The translations under genes and the position numbers were made by a program. The notes under the pieces are model-generated. The model was given only the letters and a program-made list of their open reading frames with translations, did no database searches and had not been told where the DNA came from. Positions 11,108-21,998 of a stretch of DNA of 64,000 nt are shown one piece after another. Source of the stretch: Calocera cornea HHB12733 (Eukaryota; Basidiomycota; Dacrymycetes; Dacrymycetales; Dacrymycetaceae). Location: assembly GCA_001632435.1 (NCBI GenBank), contig KV423916.1, positions 186,001 to 250,000 of the forward strand, read 5' to 3'. Each line of letters opens with the position of its first letter. Within the stretch, counting starts at the first letter, position 1.

Positions 11108-13164
11108 CTACATATACGCCTTCATACTGTCCACGAGGGCCTTGATCTCCGTCTTGTAGTCGAGCTTGGTCATCCGGTTGATGTTGTACCGCACCTTGGT
11201 CTGGTCGTTGTAGTTGTCCTGACGAGCGCGGCAAGAGAAGTTGTACATCTTAGACCGCACATCGCTCATCACTCGGCTGAACTGCGCCTCGTCACTATCC
11301 TTCATACTCTGGAGGTCTCCCGCCTTCATCTCGAAGAGCATCTCCCCGGCGTCATTGAAGGCGGAAAGCCATGCCTGACCCGTGTGATCGGCCACGCTGA
11401 TGCTGAGCAGGTACCTTTGGAAGTTGTAAGAATAGCATTCAAGGACCGCCAAGAGAGAACATACCGATATTCGGGTTCATCAAAGGTCAGACCACAGCTA
11501 ACACACTCCCAGCGGCCATCGGTTGTTTGCACAACTTTCTTGTTGCATTTTTCGCTCCTGCAGGCCGGGTATGCAAAGTTTTCTTGCTTCACGTGGATGA
11601 CGGACGCCTTGGTGGTGAAGAAGTCATTCTTCTCACCCATGCCGAGATTCTCGTCCTTGACCATTGCAATAGTCTTGAGTTCACTGCGGTTGAATTGGCC
11701 GCGGTCAGCACCAGCAGCTGACATCGCGGCCGAAGAGAATGTGCGGTGTGCCTGCGTGTTGCCGATGGAGTCATACCAGCCCCGAAGCTGATGAGCATCA
11801 GGGATATCAGGGTTGATCGACATTTGGCTCGAGCTTTGGTAGCTGAGATTACGACCGCCGAAGTCGCCGACTCGCACGCCCTTGAAGGCGATGACAGGCT
11901 GATCAGGCGCTTGGAATGTTTCACCAGATTTGCCCCATAGCGTCAAGCGACAAGAGAAACCGGACCGGTCGACGATGTTGATTTCACGTTTGGGCACGGT
12001 GCGCCCTGACGCCTTTGCAAGAATCTCTCCCAGCTCGCCAACCTCTGTGACAACACCGATCACATCTGACGGACGATGAGTACGGCCGGCACAAAGGATG
12101 CAGTTCGTGCTTACCGCATGTCGCGTCTTTCGGCAAATCCTGCAGACCCTCAAGAGTGACAAACTGATACTTGACTTCGGGAACATCACTCGCGTCCAGG
12201 CATGGCTCGACCTCGGTGTTACGCTCAAAGGTGATTTCGTAGAGGTTGGAGACATTGTTGAATTGTCGCTTTGCTGGACCAATGCGACCCTTGGAGACGA
12301 AGTAGACCTAGTACGCATGTTAGGCGCAGCACCACCTCTTAGAGCCACTTAGTGCGTACTTTTCCTTCCTGCATCATCTCGAAGAAGTCGTCCACCTGTT
12401 GGTTGAACGCAGTGGCCCGGATCTCACCCGTCTCATCCATCAGAGTGACGCTGAACAGCTTTCCCTCGCCTTTCTGGTTGCTCCAATGACGGATGTCGCT
12501 CTTGTTCGTGACGCGCGCTTTGATCGTCCACTTGTTTTGGTATGGACTCAGACCCTCAATCGGGAAGATGGGACCGCCGTTCTTAGGCATGCTGGCGGGA
12601 CGCGTGCTACCAGGTGCCGGCTGAGCGGGCTTTTGGAGGGTCACTGGAGGGGCAATCGGAGCGGGCATGGCGTTCGCATTAGACTCGGCTTTGGCAACAT
12701 CGTAGGATGCAGGGTTGCCGATCTTTTGGCCTGGGTTACCGAGAACTTTCAAGTCGAGGAGAATTATGAGCCTACGGATCTCGTCAGTTTCCAGTGGCAA
12801 TACTGTCAGCAAGCAGACACACCGCTTGTTCTGCACACTATTGCTCGCAAACTTCTCGAGCCTGATGACTGTGTTCTTGTCCAGTTCCGCAAGGCCCCCC
12901 TCCGGCTTCTCCGTCAAATGGTTGAGTTGGGTCGCCAGCATCGCCTGGGTGAAGTAGTCTCCATCGCTGATGATGACACTGTCACTTCGTCAGGACCCAA
13001 GCTTGCGGTGGTGTCATATATGCTGCTTACCGCATGCGGGGAGGGCCCGTGGGGCCAGTATTGACCTGCTTGACGGACAGGATCTGCAAGGTAGGGTGGA
13101 AATCCTCTGGCGGCACATCTTGCATCAGAGCGCTGCACGCGGATGGTGTCAGATTGAGGGACAT
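11108..13164 (-). CDS. RFA1: replication protein A large subunit
   Basis: This is the largest subunit of the heterotrimeric single-stranded DNA-binding complex of replication, repair and recombination. Exon 1 reads [20 protein letters not shown] and continues into the N-terminal OB fold ([13 protein letters not shown]). DBD-A begins at [20 protein letters not shown] with [24 protein letters not shown] contains the [12 protein letters not shown] and FAFKG-type strands. DBD-C carries the zinc site CRSEKC ... CVSC and ends VDSMKAYM. Several introns of 50-60 bp interrupt it. Length is about 600 residues, as expected. It is divergent from the ribosomal protein gene at 13611 and convergent with nothing, as RMD1 follows in tandem. 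A TCACGTG box lies about 140 bp upstream. Confidence 0.93.
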
Positions 13165-13305
13165 GGTTCGCAGACAAGTGAAGACAGATAGGGGAAGATG
13201 GAGGTCAACGGCTGAGGTGAACGGAACGACGCCAATGAGTCGCGTCCCGCCTTAGGAGTGCGCGACGCGTCACGGAGGTAAATCTAGTACATGACTGTAA
13301 TGAGG

Positions 13306-13312
13306 TCACGTG
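13306..13312. promoter_or_regulatory. TCACGTG box in the RFA1/ribosomal protein divergent promoter
   Basis: A perfect CACGTG core lies between the divergent starts of RFA1 (13164, -) and the ribosomal protein gene (13611, +). No GGACCCTGA partner motif is seen here. Confidence 0.35.
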
Positions 13313-13610
13313 CTGGGGCGGACACTATAACATCGCCCTTGTCGTGCATCCGGCGCACGATAATTGCTGGTGTCCCTCCGGGTAATCGTTATATTTCTTC
13401 TGCCACCATCATCTCTCCAACGCTTCCCTTGCGTTGTGGATGTGCCTTCTAAATGATACGTAGAAAGAGTCGCCATCACGGCATGCACAGCCACCATGAC
13501 GGCGCTCAGGTTTCTCAGCGCTCTTGCCGTCGAAGTAGCTCTGCTCGACCAGCCGACCCGCCGGCTCGCTCCCCTCACCTAGACTTGTAGCAGCGAGTGA
13601 GAAGCAAAGG

Positions 13611-14192
13611 ATGACCTCTGTCTTCCGCTCCGCCGCCTCCGCCGCCAAGCCGACGGAGACCCGCGTCTACAAGCCCTCTACCCTTGCCCTGGCACTCAAG
13701 AAGCTCTCGCCGCCGGTGCCGCTGAAGAAAGACGTGGGCCTGCGGCATGTGAAGCTCGTGTACCAGAAGGACGTGCATGCATCTGCAAGGTGTGTTGCTC
13801 TCGAGCTATCCTGGCTAAAGGGAACTGATCCAGGAAAAGGCACTTCGCACGAGATCTGTACCCGCGCGTTGTGTACTCGAATCCTCATATCAAGTTCGCC
13901 GTGGACCGACTCCCCCTCTCCGAGGACAAATCCTCCATCCCGCCGCCAGAATGGGTCTTATCATTCAGTACGTCCCCTGCATTCCTTCGGCACCCATGGA
14001 GGAGACACTGAACACTACTCGTGATCAGAAGGCGGCATAGAAAAGCGCTTACCACTGGCGGGGATGCTGCCAACAGGTGTGATGCGAGCGCTGGTGGACG
14101 AAGTGGGGGCAGTGCGGTTCGAAGGAGGGCTCGCGAAGATTCATAAGGAGACTGCGACGAAGCCTGAGCCTGAGCCTGAGCCGGAGTGGTAG
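13611..14192 (+). CDS. mitochondrial ribosomal protein, L51/S25/CI-B8 domain (mL61/Mrp49-like)
   Basis: Three exons. The first reads MTSVFRSAASAAKPTETRVY, a mitochondrial-type N-terminus, then GLRHVKLVYQ. The second reads HFARDLYPRVVYSNPHIKFAV and PPEWVLSF, and the third GGIEKRLPLAGMLPTGVMRALV, ending with a short PE repeat. The Y-x-NP-x-I/V-x-F strand is the hallmark of the thioredoxin-like L51/S25/CI-B8 fold found in mL43, mS25, mL61 and complex I subunit B8. The length, about 155 residues, and the A/R-rich start fit a fungal mitoribosomal protein. Which of the four it is cannot be settled by eye. Confidence 0.7.
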
Positions 14193-14984
14193 TGTGGCAT
14201 GGGAGGCATGCGACGGTAATTCATTGATTGGGGTTTCAACATCTGCTGCGCTCCTCCGGTTGGGCTGTCAGACGGGCTATGATCTGTGAGCGCACTGCGA
14301 GATGGTCCGTGACCTGTATGCGCACTGTGAAGGCGGTACACGGTCCGTGTGTGTGTGCTTGCGACTGCCAATGGTCAATATACCGTGGTGAAACGGCGCA
14401 CGATCTCAACCTGAAGATACCGGCTGCAACTAATCCTTTGGACATGCGGTCTTGACGCCCTGGCGCTCTTGGCCCCTTTCCAAGGACGTATCCTGCCGAT
14501 AGGAGGCAGTTTGAACTTGCGGTGCGGTAAACTGCTGGCGGGACATCTGGACATGGAGCTGGACGAGGCGACGGACCTGAGCTAGTAGTGCGCCGAGCTC
14601 TCACCGCTCCATACGCCCGACTAGAAGCTACGACGCGGCCGCTTCTTCCTGTATCGAACTCGGACACGCGGATGCATCACGAGAGAGGATTGGAAGCGGG
14701 AGAGCGCTGAAACAGGATAAAAATGAAGATGAGGAGGCAGCCTGCATGTCAGTGTATGCGGGGTCTGGGGTTTGGGGTCGTGGGTCGTAGGCCGTGGGTC
14801 AGGTGGTGTGACATTGCGCTGTACGCTGTTACCGAAACGACTTCTTGTCCTCATGCAATCATCTGGCCATTTTGGGGCGACACTGCGGTCGTCTCGAGCT
14901 TTGTGGACTCCACTGCTGGATACGGGCCAAGCGTCGCGCGTCTAAAACACGTCAAAGAATTTTGACCCGGACATTCGGCAGGGG
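14193..14984. other. intergenic region without recognised gene
   Basis: It follows the ribosomal protein gene. Short open frames on both strands lack any family signature. There is a small direct repeat of GTGGGTCGTAGGCC-like words near 14770-14800 and nothing else of note. Confidence 0.4.
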
Positions 14985-15812
14985 GAGCAAAGACTGACCA
15001 AACGGAAGCGAGGTAGCTGCGGAAGCAACTCAGTAAACGGAGGAAACATGTAAAGCGGAAGTAACCTCCGGAGCGGAAATAGATTTGAAATCGGAAGCAA
15101 ATACTTGACAGCACCCAGCTTGTGGGCCGGAAGCAACATACTGGACGGAGGTTATTCTTTTCCCGGAAGCAAATTGGAGAGCGGAAGCAGGCCTGGAGCG
15201 GAGGCAGGGATACGGAGCAAAGCAGATGACGGAAGCTAAATGCTCAACAGAAGCAACGTAAAGGCGGTAGCAGACTGAAAAAGCGGAAGCAATGCAAGCA
15301 GCGGGAACAAAATAGATTGCCGAAGCAGAAGCAAGGAGGGCTGCGAAACAGCCCACGGAAGCAGAACTGCTCAAGGAAACAGAAAAGGCGGAAGCAACCC
15401 CCCAAGCGGGAGCACATCGAAGGTCGGAACCAAATCCCCTTACGGAAGCAAATAGTGAAGCGGAATTAGGATATAACGACGGAAGCAAAACAAAGAGCAG
15501 ATGCAAAAAGATTTGGAAGTAAACGAATGAGGGAAGCAAACAGACCACGGAAGCAAAGCTAATGACGGAAGCAGAACAAATAGCGAAACTAAATCTGAGA
15601 GCCTAAGCAAGGAACTAGCGGAAGCAGACAACCGAGCGGAAGTAGAGATTTGTGCGGAAGCAATGCTTTCACCGGAAGCAGGTTTGCTTCGGAAGTAAAC
15701 AGATAGCGGAAGCAACTGAATAGACGGAGGCAGACCGCAACCCGGAAGCAGAGTGAGCTCCGGAAGCAAAGTACCGAAGTAAATGTCGATCCGGAGCAAA
15801 ATAGCTTCTTTG
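14985..15812 (+). repeat. 18-bp periodic CGGAAGCA array (array c)
   Basis: This is the clearest of the five arrays. Successive units counted from 15003 are 17, 18, 18, 18, 18, 36 (two units with one core lost), 18, 18, 18 and 17 bp. The core CGGAAGCA is conserved and the spacers share no sequence. About forty-five units are present. The minus-strand open frame of 172 codons across it (15030-15548) only mirrors the six-codon period and shows no other sign of coding. Confidence 0.9.
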
Positions 15813-15824
15813 ATTTGCATTTTA

Positions 15825-17050
15825 TTCCGGGCTGGTCTCATTCCCCGCCTGACCTCTTCGCACCCGGCCCGGCCTGGTTCTCCCACCTGCCTGGTCTCCC
15901 TTCGCGGTCTCTTCCCCGGCTGAACCCCCTCGCCCGGTTCTGCTCCTGCCCGTTCTTCTCCTGGTCTGTATGTTTTTTCCGCATTGGTCGCTCTCCCCCT
16001 TGTGTCTCTCGCCAGACTGGTTCCTCCCACTTACCGATCTCTGTCCTCACTTACTTCTCCCCTCGACGGTCACCCCTTCGGTGAGTCGCTCCGCGAGCCG
16101 GGGTCTCCCCTGCTTCACACCTTCCCTCGGCCTTTTTTTCTCCCCTTTGTGGTCTCTCCTCCCGCTGGTCTGCTTTGCCTATCGATCCTCCCGCCTGTCT
16201 CACCTCCTGCTGGTCTTCCCTCTCGCTGATCTCCCTGATCGTTCACTTCCGGTATGCTTCTCCTCTTGCGCCGGACACCTGTTCCTGTCCAACCCGGGGT
16301 CCTTCTCCCTCTGGTCTCCGCCTGCTTTCTCCGCCCGCCTGGTAGTCTCCCCCCAACCTGGTCTAGACCAGCCAGGAGGGACGCAGGCGGGAGCAGAACC
16401 CAGCGAAAGGAGGGACCAGCGCAGGAGCAATCCGCGAAGGGTGTGCCAGGAGGGCAAGCGCCGGCAGAGACCAGCCTGAAATACCCAGACCGTATGAGAC
16501 TCAGCCAGAGGGGAGACCCGCGAGGAGAGAGACCAGCCGGAGAGGGGACCCACGAAGGTGTGGTGGCTCCCTTGGGTCTGACGGCGGAGGCGGCGGCGAA
16601 GGGGAGGAAGGAGGTCCCTCCCTCAGTGACACAAGTCTATGTGACGGAGCGAGACGACGAGCGAGCGGTCTAGTGAAGGTGTCGAGACCAGCAAGGGGCC
16701 AGATCGGCCTAGAGAGGAGAAACAGGCAAGGGGAGGGACCAGCGATCGGGAGGACCCGGTTAGGGGACAGGCGGGGGCAATCAGGAGAGAACAGGCCCAG
16801 CGAGGAGAGGGCGGCGCACCAGCCATGGACGAGTCGACAAAGGGAGACCAAGCAGGGGGGAGAAACAAGCCGGGTGGGCCCAGGGCGGGGGGCGGGGGGG
16901 CGGGATGAGACTAGTCCAGAGAATGGCATCGAATTGAAGCCCGGGAAAGATCAGTGAAAGGAGAGACCCACGAGGCGGGAGACCAGCTGGCGAGAACACG
17001 CAACTGGGGAGACCAACAAGGGAAGAGACCCACTAGGAGAGAGAAGCAAG
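15825..17050. repeat. strand-asymmetric GGTCTC/GAGACC tract centred on a palindrome
   Basis: From 15825 to 16357 the + strand is strongly C/T-rich with recurring CTGGTCTCC words. From 16372 to 17050 it is strongly A/G-rich with recurring GAGACCAGC words, the reverse complement of the left motif. The switch falls exactly on CTGGTCTAGACCAG (16358-16371), a perfect palindrome. The arms share motif and composition but are not base-for-base inverted copies. Open frames within the tract are compositional and not credible genes. Confidence 0.8.
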
Positions 17051-17457
17051 CGCGCGCGGCTGTGAGACAGCGCGTAGTATGTGTTCAGGTTGCAACTTCT
17101 GAGACGCGTACTGCTGGGTGAAGCGCGCGGCGGGCCTCCGGTAGCGGAGTCTCAAAGGCACAACAAGATCGTTGTGTCAGGCAAGAAATGACAGGCCATT
17201 AAGAAAAGACAATAGGTACTTTTGGCTACAGCATACAGCATGCGTCCCCCCTCTCAGCATGCATGTCGCCCACCAGACGACGGGTCCCACGACCGACGGC
17301 GCCAGGCCCGAGGCAACACCCACACATACGCACACTCCCTCATCCTCGTCCTCAACCTATTCAGCACGCTCCCGCTCCCGCCCCCTCTCTAAACGCGTAA
17401 TGGATCCGAAACGCGCGTCCGGCTTCGGCCCGCAGCATAGTGGGGGAGGTGGGCCGT
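17051..17457. other. 3' flank of LSM8
   Basis: About 400 bp between the purine-rich tract and the LSM8 stop. No gene or repeat recognised. Confidence 0.4.
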
Positions 17458-18017
17458 CTAGTCGTGCCCATACCGGATTGGTGCGATCGGCTCGGCACGC
17501 TGCTGGCTCAGATCTGTCGCGTCGTCCAGCTCCGTGTCGAGCTCCCCGACCAGCAATCTAAAGCAGCACGCGTCAGCACCGCTTGCTCCACCACAACAAG
17601 GCGCCGACGACAAAGCCGGTGCACTAGGCAAACCCGAGCAAGAGAAGGCACGGCGCGAAGGAGGGAAGGAGGAGTCACGAATACACGGACGTACATCATA
17701 TCCCCCTTAACGAGATACAGCCCCAGGGGCACCTCTTCGACCGGCTCGTCGGGGCTGTACACCCGCTCGACGCTGTTGGACAGGACGATGTCTGCGCGGT
17801 TGTCGAACCCTGCCAGAGTTCCCTGTATGCACGCGAATGCGGGTCAACTCTGGTGGCCGAGGCAGAGGGAAAGGAAGCAGGGACGCACGACGATACACCG
17901 CCCGTCTTGCAGGATCAGGAGGACTCGCTCTGCTCGCCCACCCCAAGGTCAGACACGGCGTACGACACGGTTGAGGGAAGGATGCATACGGTTAATGTAG
18001 CCATTCAAGCTGGCCAT
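17458..18017 (-). CDS. LSM8: U6 snRNA-associated Sm-like protein LSm8
   Basis: Four short exons. The first reads MASLNGYIN. The second reads QRVLLILQDGRCIV, which is Sm1 motif strand 2-3. The third reads GTLAGFDNRADIVLSNSVER, the Sm1 core with FD-x-x-x-N. The same exon continues through PLGLYLVKGDM, the Sm2 motif with GDM in place of RG-D/N. The last reads ILLVGELDTELDDATDL and ends RAEPIAPIRYGHD. The joined protein is about 98 residues, the usual size. The ELD repeat and AEP tail are specific to LSm8. LSm8 replaces LSm1 in the nuclear LSm2-8 ring that binds the U6 3' oligo-U. Confidence 0.9.
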
Positions 18018-18445
18018 CCCTGCCCGCCGAGCTCAGCCCAGGGCGTTGCAGTGCTCGTCAATCACGATCACACGCAAATGGCTCCAATGGGCGGCTTCGT
18101 AGCTGTTGGCGGTGAGACTACTCGATGTGACAATGTGACGGCGGGACGGTGACTGCACTGATGCGAGACAGGAAGGAGGGCGCGTCTGCGTGTGGCCGCG
18201 CGTGCGCGTTCAAGGGTTGAGGGTGCGGATTTGCGCGGAAGCTATGAGGGCGGGGGGGCTGAGGTGACCAAAATACTCGAGAGTGAGCTTTTCAACGTCG
18301 ATTCAGAGGATAGGAGATCGATATGGGTGTTTGGAGACACTCCAGTGGAGCTTTTGTGGTGAAGTCTGCACTATGTGAGCAGTTGTTGCCAGAACTGGAG
18401 ATGTGGTACGTCATATAAAGTAAACTTGGTTTGCCATACATCTAA
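18018..18445. other. LSM8 upstream region
   Basis: Promoter side of LSM8 and 5' flank of the tRNA gene. No protein signature or repeat seen. Confidence 0.4.
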
Positions 18446-18517
18446 GGGCATGTAGCTCAGCGGTAGAGCGCCCGCTTAGCATGCGGGAGGTCTTGGTTTC
18501 AATTACCAACCTGTCCA
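18446..18517 (+). tRNA. tRNA-Ala (anticodon AGC)
   Basis: A 72-nt cloverleaf, with an acceptor arm GGGCATG/CCTGTCC, a D arm GCTCAGCGGTAGAGC, an anticodon arm CCCGC-TTAGCAT-GCGGG with anticodon AGC, a variable loop AGGTC and a T arm TTGGT-TTCAATT-ACCAA. It has no intron. Two deviations are notable: a T-C mismatch at pair 6-67, and T-A instead of the near-invariant G-C at 53-61 next to the T loop. The gene may therefore be a slightly degraded copy, though the fold is complete. Confidence 0.88.
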
Positions 18518-19056
18518 AAGAATGCTTTATTTTGCTGTTTTCGCGCCTGACTCTTTTGCACCCGTTCTCGGAGGTATTCCGGGTAAAGACTCCTTACCCC
18601 GGTCGGCCCGTCGTCTCGAACGCCGACAGGTCCGTATATCAGGAGCAACCCGCCCAGCTGCAGTGGGAGGCCACGACGACAATGGCATTCTTGCAGTCCC
18701 GTGCGCGGAAGAACGGTTTCCGCCCGGCTTGACCATGACATTGCATTCTGCATTCCTCGGCGCATCCTCCGCATCAGGCAACCCCTCCGGCCAGCCTGCC
18801 GCATCACCCCTCTCCGGCAACATATCCGACCGGCAGCCAGGCCCGAGCCTCGCTCGAAACGCACATCGCAGGCACGCAAGCTGCACTCATTAACGTGCGT
18901 TGCTCCGCGGTGGAGAGCCGGTGTGTGTTTCTTTATGGGGGAAATGAGCGGGAGGATATAAGACAGCGGGGCCCCGCCGCTTGGCGTGCTCCTCCCGTCA
19001 GCCTCTCTACTGCCGACTTGCTGGCTGCTGTATCGCTCGCCGTGTAAGATAGCAAG
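18518..19056. other. intergenic region between tRNA-Ala and the dioxygenase gene
   Basis: Overlapping open frames on both strands have no family signature. It contains the promoter of the gene at 19057, with ATATAAGACAGC near 18956-18967 as a TATA-like element about 95 bp before the start. Confidence 0.4.
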
Positions 19057-20168
19057 ATGTCGGTCGACGAGAAGCTTGACAAGCTCGCTCTGGAGAAGGA
19101 ATACAAGTTCCTCACGAGTGCGTAGCCTACACACGGGGCAGAGCGTAGGCTGACAGCGCACAGAGGAGCAAGTGCAGCACTTCATGGACAAGGGCTACCT
19201 GAAGCTGCCCAAGGCGTTCACCAAGGAGAAGGCGTCGGAGTGGCTCTCCGATCTGTGGGTCCGGCTCGGCATGGACCCGGAGGACAAGACGACGTGGACG
19301 CAAGAGCGGATCCACATGCCGCACTTCCGGCGGGAGCTCGTGTCCGACTTCTGCCCCCAGGCGTGGGGGGCGATGTGCGAGCTGCTCGGCGGCGCCGAGC
19401 GCGTCTCGGAGGGCAGCGCGGTGTGGAACGACGGGTTCATCGTCAACCTCGGGCGCGCGTCGGACGCCGGGCGCCTCACGGACCCGCGGGACCTGCCCGA
19501 CTGGCACGCGGATGGCGACTTCTTCCTGCACTTCCTCGACTCGCCCGAGCAGGCCCTGCTCGTCATCCCGCTCTTCTCCGACATCCGCCCGAACGGCGGC
19601 GGGACGTTCATCGCGCCCGAGGGCGTGGCGCACGTCGCGCGCAAGCTCGCCCAGCACCCGGAGGGCGTGCAGCCTGGGCTGGGCGACAAGCCGGACCACT
19701 TTGACTTCCTGGCCTTGATGCGCCAGTGCACCGAGTTCGTCGAGGTCACGGGCGACTTCGGCGACGTCTTCCTGCTGCACCCGTGCGCCTCTCCTGCCCC
19801 CCACCCACGCGCATAGGTACATGCTAACCCACCGCAGGCTGATGCTGCACTGCGCCTCGCGCAACGCGCTGCGTGACGTGCGGGTGATCACGAACCCGCC
19901 GGTGTCGCTGAACGCGCCTTTCGAGTTCTCGCGCGCCTCGCCAGAAGACTACTCGGTCGTGGAGCTCAAGACGCTGCGCGCGCTCGGCGTCGAGCAGCTC
20001 GCGTTCACGCCCACACGGGAAAGGCAGCGCATCGTCCCCGAGCGGGTGAGGAGGCAGCAGGCGATGAAGGAGATGGAGATGGAGCGGCTCCGGGCTGCGG
20101 GACAGGAGGTGCCCAAGCCTAAGTGGACCAAGCCGCAGCCAGGGATGGAGCATGCGCTGGTGCAGTGA
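19057..20168 (+). CDS. phytanoyl-CoA dioxygenase (PhyH) family protein
   Basis: Three exons (19057-19117, 19164-19782, 19838-20168) join to 337 codons. The fold is the double-stranded beta-helix of Fe(II)/2-oxoglutarate oxygenases. W-H-A-D-G-D supplies the first metal His and Asp, and H-P-L-M-L-H-C-A-S-R-N after the second splice supplies the distal His. The Arg for 2-oxoglutarate is probably in ALRDVRVI. The N-terminus begins MSVDEKLDKLALEKEYKFLT and has no targeting signal. The C-terminal 60 residues are basic and helical (RRQQAMKEMEMERLRAAG). The substrate is unknown, since fungal family members are seldom characterised. The antisense strand stays open only because the GC-rich third positions avoid stops. 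Confidence 0.85.
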
Positions 20169-20383
20169 GCGGGGGTGCATATACTGTATGCTGCCGCATG
20201 TAATTGGAGAAGGAAGGGCGTTCGCCTCGTGGTCTTTCTTATCTGAATGGATACCTTCACAATCATATGCGACCGTGTTCGAAGCACAGTCGAACACGTC
20301 ACGCACCGCGCTTGCCCGACGCCAATCCACGAGACCGGCTCCGGATTGGCCAGTATGGAGAGTAAGATGAGCCGCGCACTGCA

Positions 20384-21537
20384 TTAGCTCACCCCGCCTT
20401 TCCTATCTGCCAACTCTACACCATCGTCCGGATTGTGGGCTCCCTCCGCCCGTGCTTCCTCCTGCCCCTCCGCCTCCCCATTCCGCTCCAGCTCCAGCTC
20501 CGCCCGCGCCCTAGCCTCCCTCTCCTCCCTCTCCCTCTCCCTTCCCCTCCACCTCCTTCGAAGCTCCTCCATAACCCTATCATCGACCTCCCCAGCCGAC
20601 TCGCCCTCCCTCCACACCACCCCAAGCAGCTGCGCAAGCCTCCTAAGCTTCTGATTCGGCGCCATCCGTCTTCTCCCAGGGGGGAACTCGCTGACCGGCT
20701 CGGGATCCAGCGCGCGCCGCTCGAGCTTGGCCAGGCGGAGAAAGGCGCTGGCCTGCGCGCGGGTTGCGGAGAGAGGGTGGAAGGGGAGGGGGAGGGACGT
20801 TTGGGCGGAGAGACGCTGGCAGGAGGCGAGCAGCGAGGGCGGGGCGGGCTCGCTGCTCGCGTCGGCGTCCGCATCCGCGTCCGCGGGGGAATACTGGTCG
20901 AACACCTCTGCAGCCTCGGCGGGCAGATCACCCCCAAGCTTCGCGTGCTTCTATCCCAGACGCGTGTTAGCGTTATCCGGTGCCTCGTGAGACGAGGCAG
21001 GGAGAGAGAGAGAGAGAGAGAGAGGCGCGAGACGCACAAGCCGGGCTTTGCGCCAGATCGTGCGCAGGTAGTCCGTCGAGAACCGCGAGAGCGGCTTGGA
21101 GATGCTGACGAGCCCTGCTTCCTGGAGCTTGCGCACCGCCTGTTCTCGTTCTGCCTACAGCCAGGCGCTGGGTGTTAGCAGGCCGCATATGGTATGGTGT
21201 TGGCCTGGGGGGGAAGGACACGCACCCGGACTCTGGCGGCCCGCTGCCCCACCAGGCGGTCGATCTCGCGCTCGCTCTGCGGCAGGGGCTGCACTTCGGC
21301 AGCAGGCTCATTTTCCCGAGGTTCTGCATGTGGCTCTCGTGCCTCGATACGCGGCTCGATATCCGGGAGAGGCGCGGTCTGGGCCTTTCCTGAGCAGGAG
21401 GAGGGTGCGCGGGGCCTGTGGGCGCGTGAGCCCGGAGGTGCTGGTCGTTTGTCGCCAGCGGCGCGTGGGAGGGCGCAGGAGAACGCGGCTGAGGATGTGC
21501 TGGCCCTGATGAGAGAGGCGCGCAGGATGGCGGTCAT
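20384..21537 (-). CDS. probable mitochondrial protein of unknown function
   Basis: Three exons. The first reads MTAILRASLIRASTSSAAFS, Arg/Ser/Ala-rich and free of acidic residues, a typical mitochondrial presequence. It then runs through a Pro-rich linker to a basic helix. The second encodes AEREQAVRKLQEAGLVSISK and FSTDYLRTIWRKARL. The third encodes KHAKLGGDLPAEAAEVFDQY, an Asp/Ala repeat, MAPNQKLRRLAQLLGVVW and a long RERE-type charged helix. I do not recognise the family. The size and basic helices would suit a mitoribosome-associated protein, which is inference. An AG dinucleotide run lies in the second intron. An 18-bp motif 87 bp upstream is shared with the gene at 26844. Confidence 0.6.
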
Positions 21538-21623
21538 CTACCGGAGATAATCATCGGCCACCCAGGGCTAGGAGCACCTCAGTCAGCAAGCGCTCGCTGC
21601 GTCAGTGTTTAAGGGACGCGGAA

Positions 21624-21641
21624 CCGACGTTGTCCCGACAA
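21624..21641 (-). promoter_or_regulatory. TTGTCGGGACAACGTCGG promoter motif
   Basis: Read on the minus strand, this 18-bp word is identical to the one at 26718-26735. Both point towards a downstream gene with a mitochondrial-type N-terminus, 87 and 109 bp before the ATG. Its first 12 bases form an imperfect inverted repeat TTGTC-GG-GACAA. Confidence 0.55.
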
Positions 21642-21699
21642 GAGACCCTACCTGCTCCCGACTTTCGTCACACACGGTCTGCGGTACAGAGGCCATATG

Positions 21700-21990
21700 A
21701 TGAGCGGAAGCAATGTGTGTAGCGGAAGCAAGGAAAAGGCGGAAAGAGATTGGGAAGCGGAAGCAGAAGCATCAACGGACACCAGCTGGACAACGGAAGG
21801 AACCATCTGAGTCCAAGCAGCTGGAGTAACGGAAGCAGAATCGGGAGCGGACAAATACTCAAGGACAGAAGCATTCAGCCGACGGAAACAAATGGGACGC
21901 AAATTTTTTCGGATGCAAATGAGGTAGCGGACGCTAAACTGAAACCACAGGCAAGACTCCAGCGGATGCAAACGGCCGAGCGGAATTAAC
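21700..21990 (+). repeat. 18-bp periodic CGGAAGCA array (array d)
   Basis: This is a short array of about fourteen degenerate units of the CGGAAGCA core on the + strand. It fills the space between the divergent genes at 21537 (-) and 22033 (+). It ends directly before the GGACCCTGA box of family copy 1. Confidence 0.8.
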
Positions 21991-21998
21991 GCAAAGTT

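Noticed and set aside
15030..15548. 172-codon minus-strand open frame with hexapeptide periodicity
   Set aside because: It lies wholly inside the 18-bp array, its periodicity follows from the array and neighbouring frames are equally open. No start context or domain.
14985..15812. Possible CRISPR array
   Set aside because: Unit period 18 bp, 8-bp degenerate core, no cas genes and a fungal nuclear context. The core/spacer look is only superficially similar.
15815..16957. Several Pro/Leu/Ser- or Arg/Gly-rich open frames across the pyrimidine/purine tract
   Set aside because: They are explained by strand-asymmetric composition that lacks stop codons. No family similarity and all frames overlap.
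19127..19891. 254-codon frame antisense to the dioxygenase gene
   Set aside because: A GC-rich shadow of the real exon. The sense strand has the Fe(II)-binding HxD...H motif.
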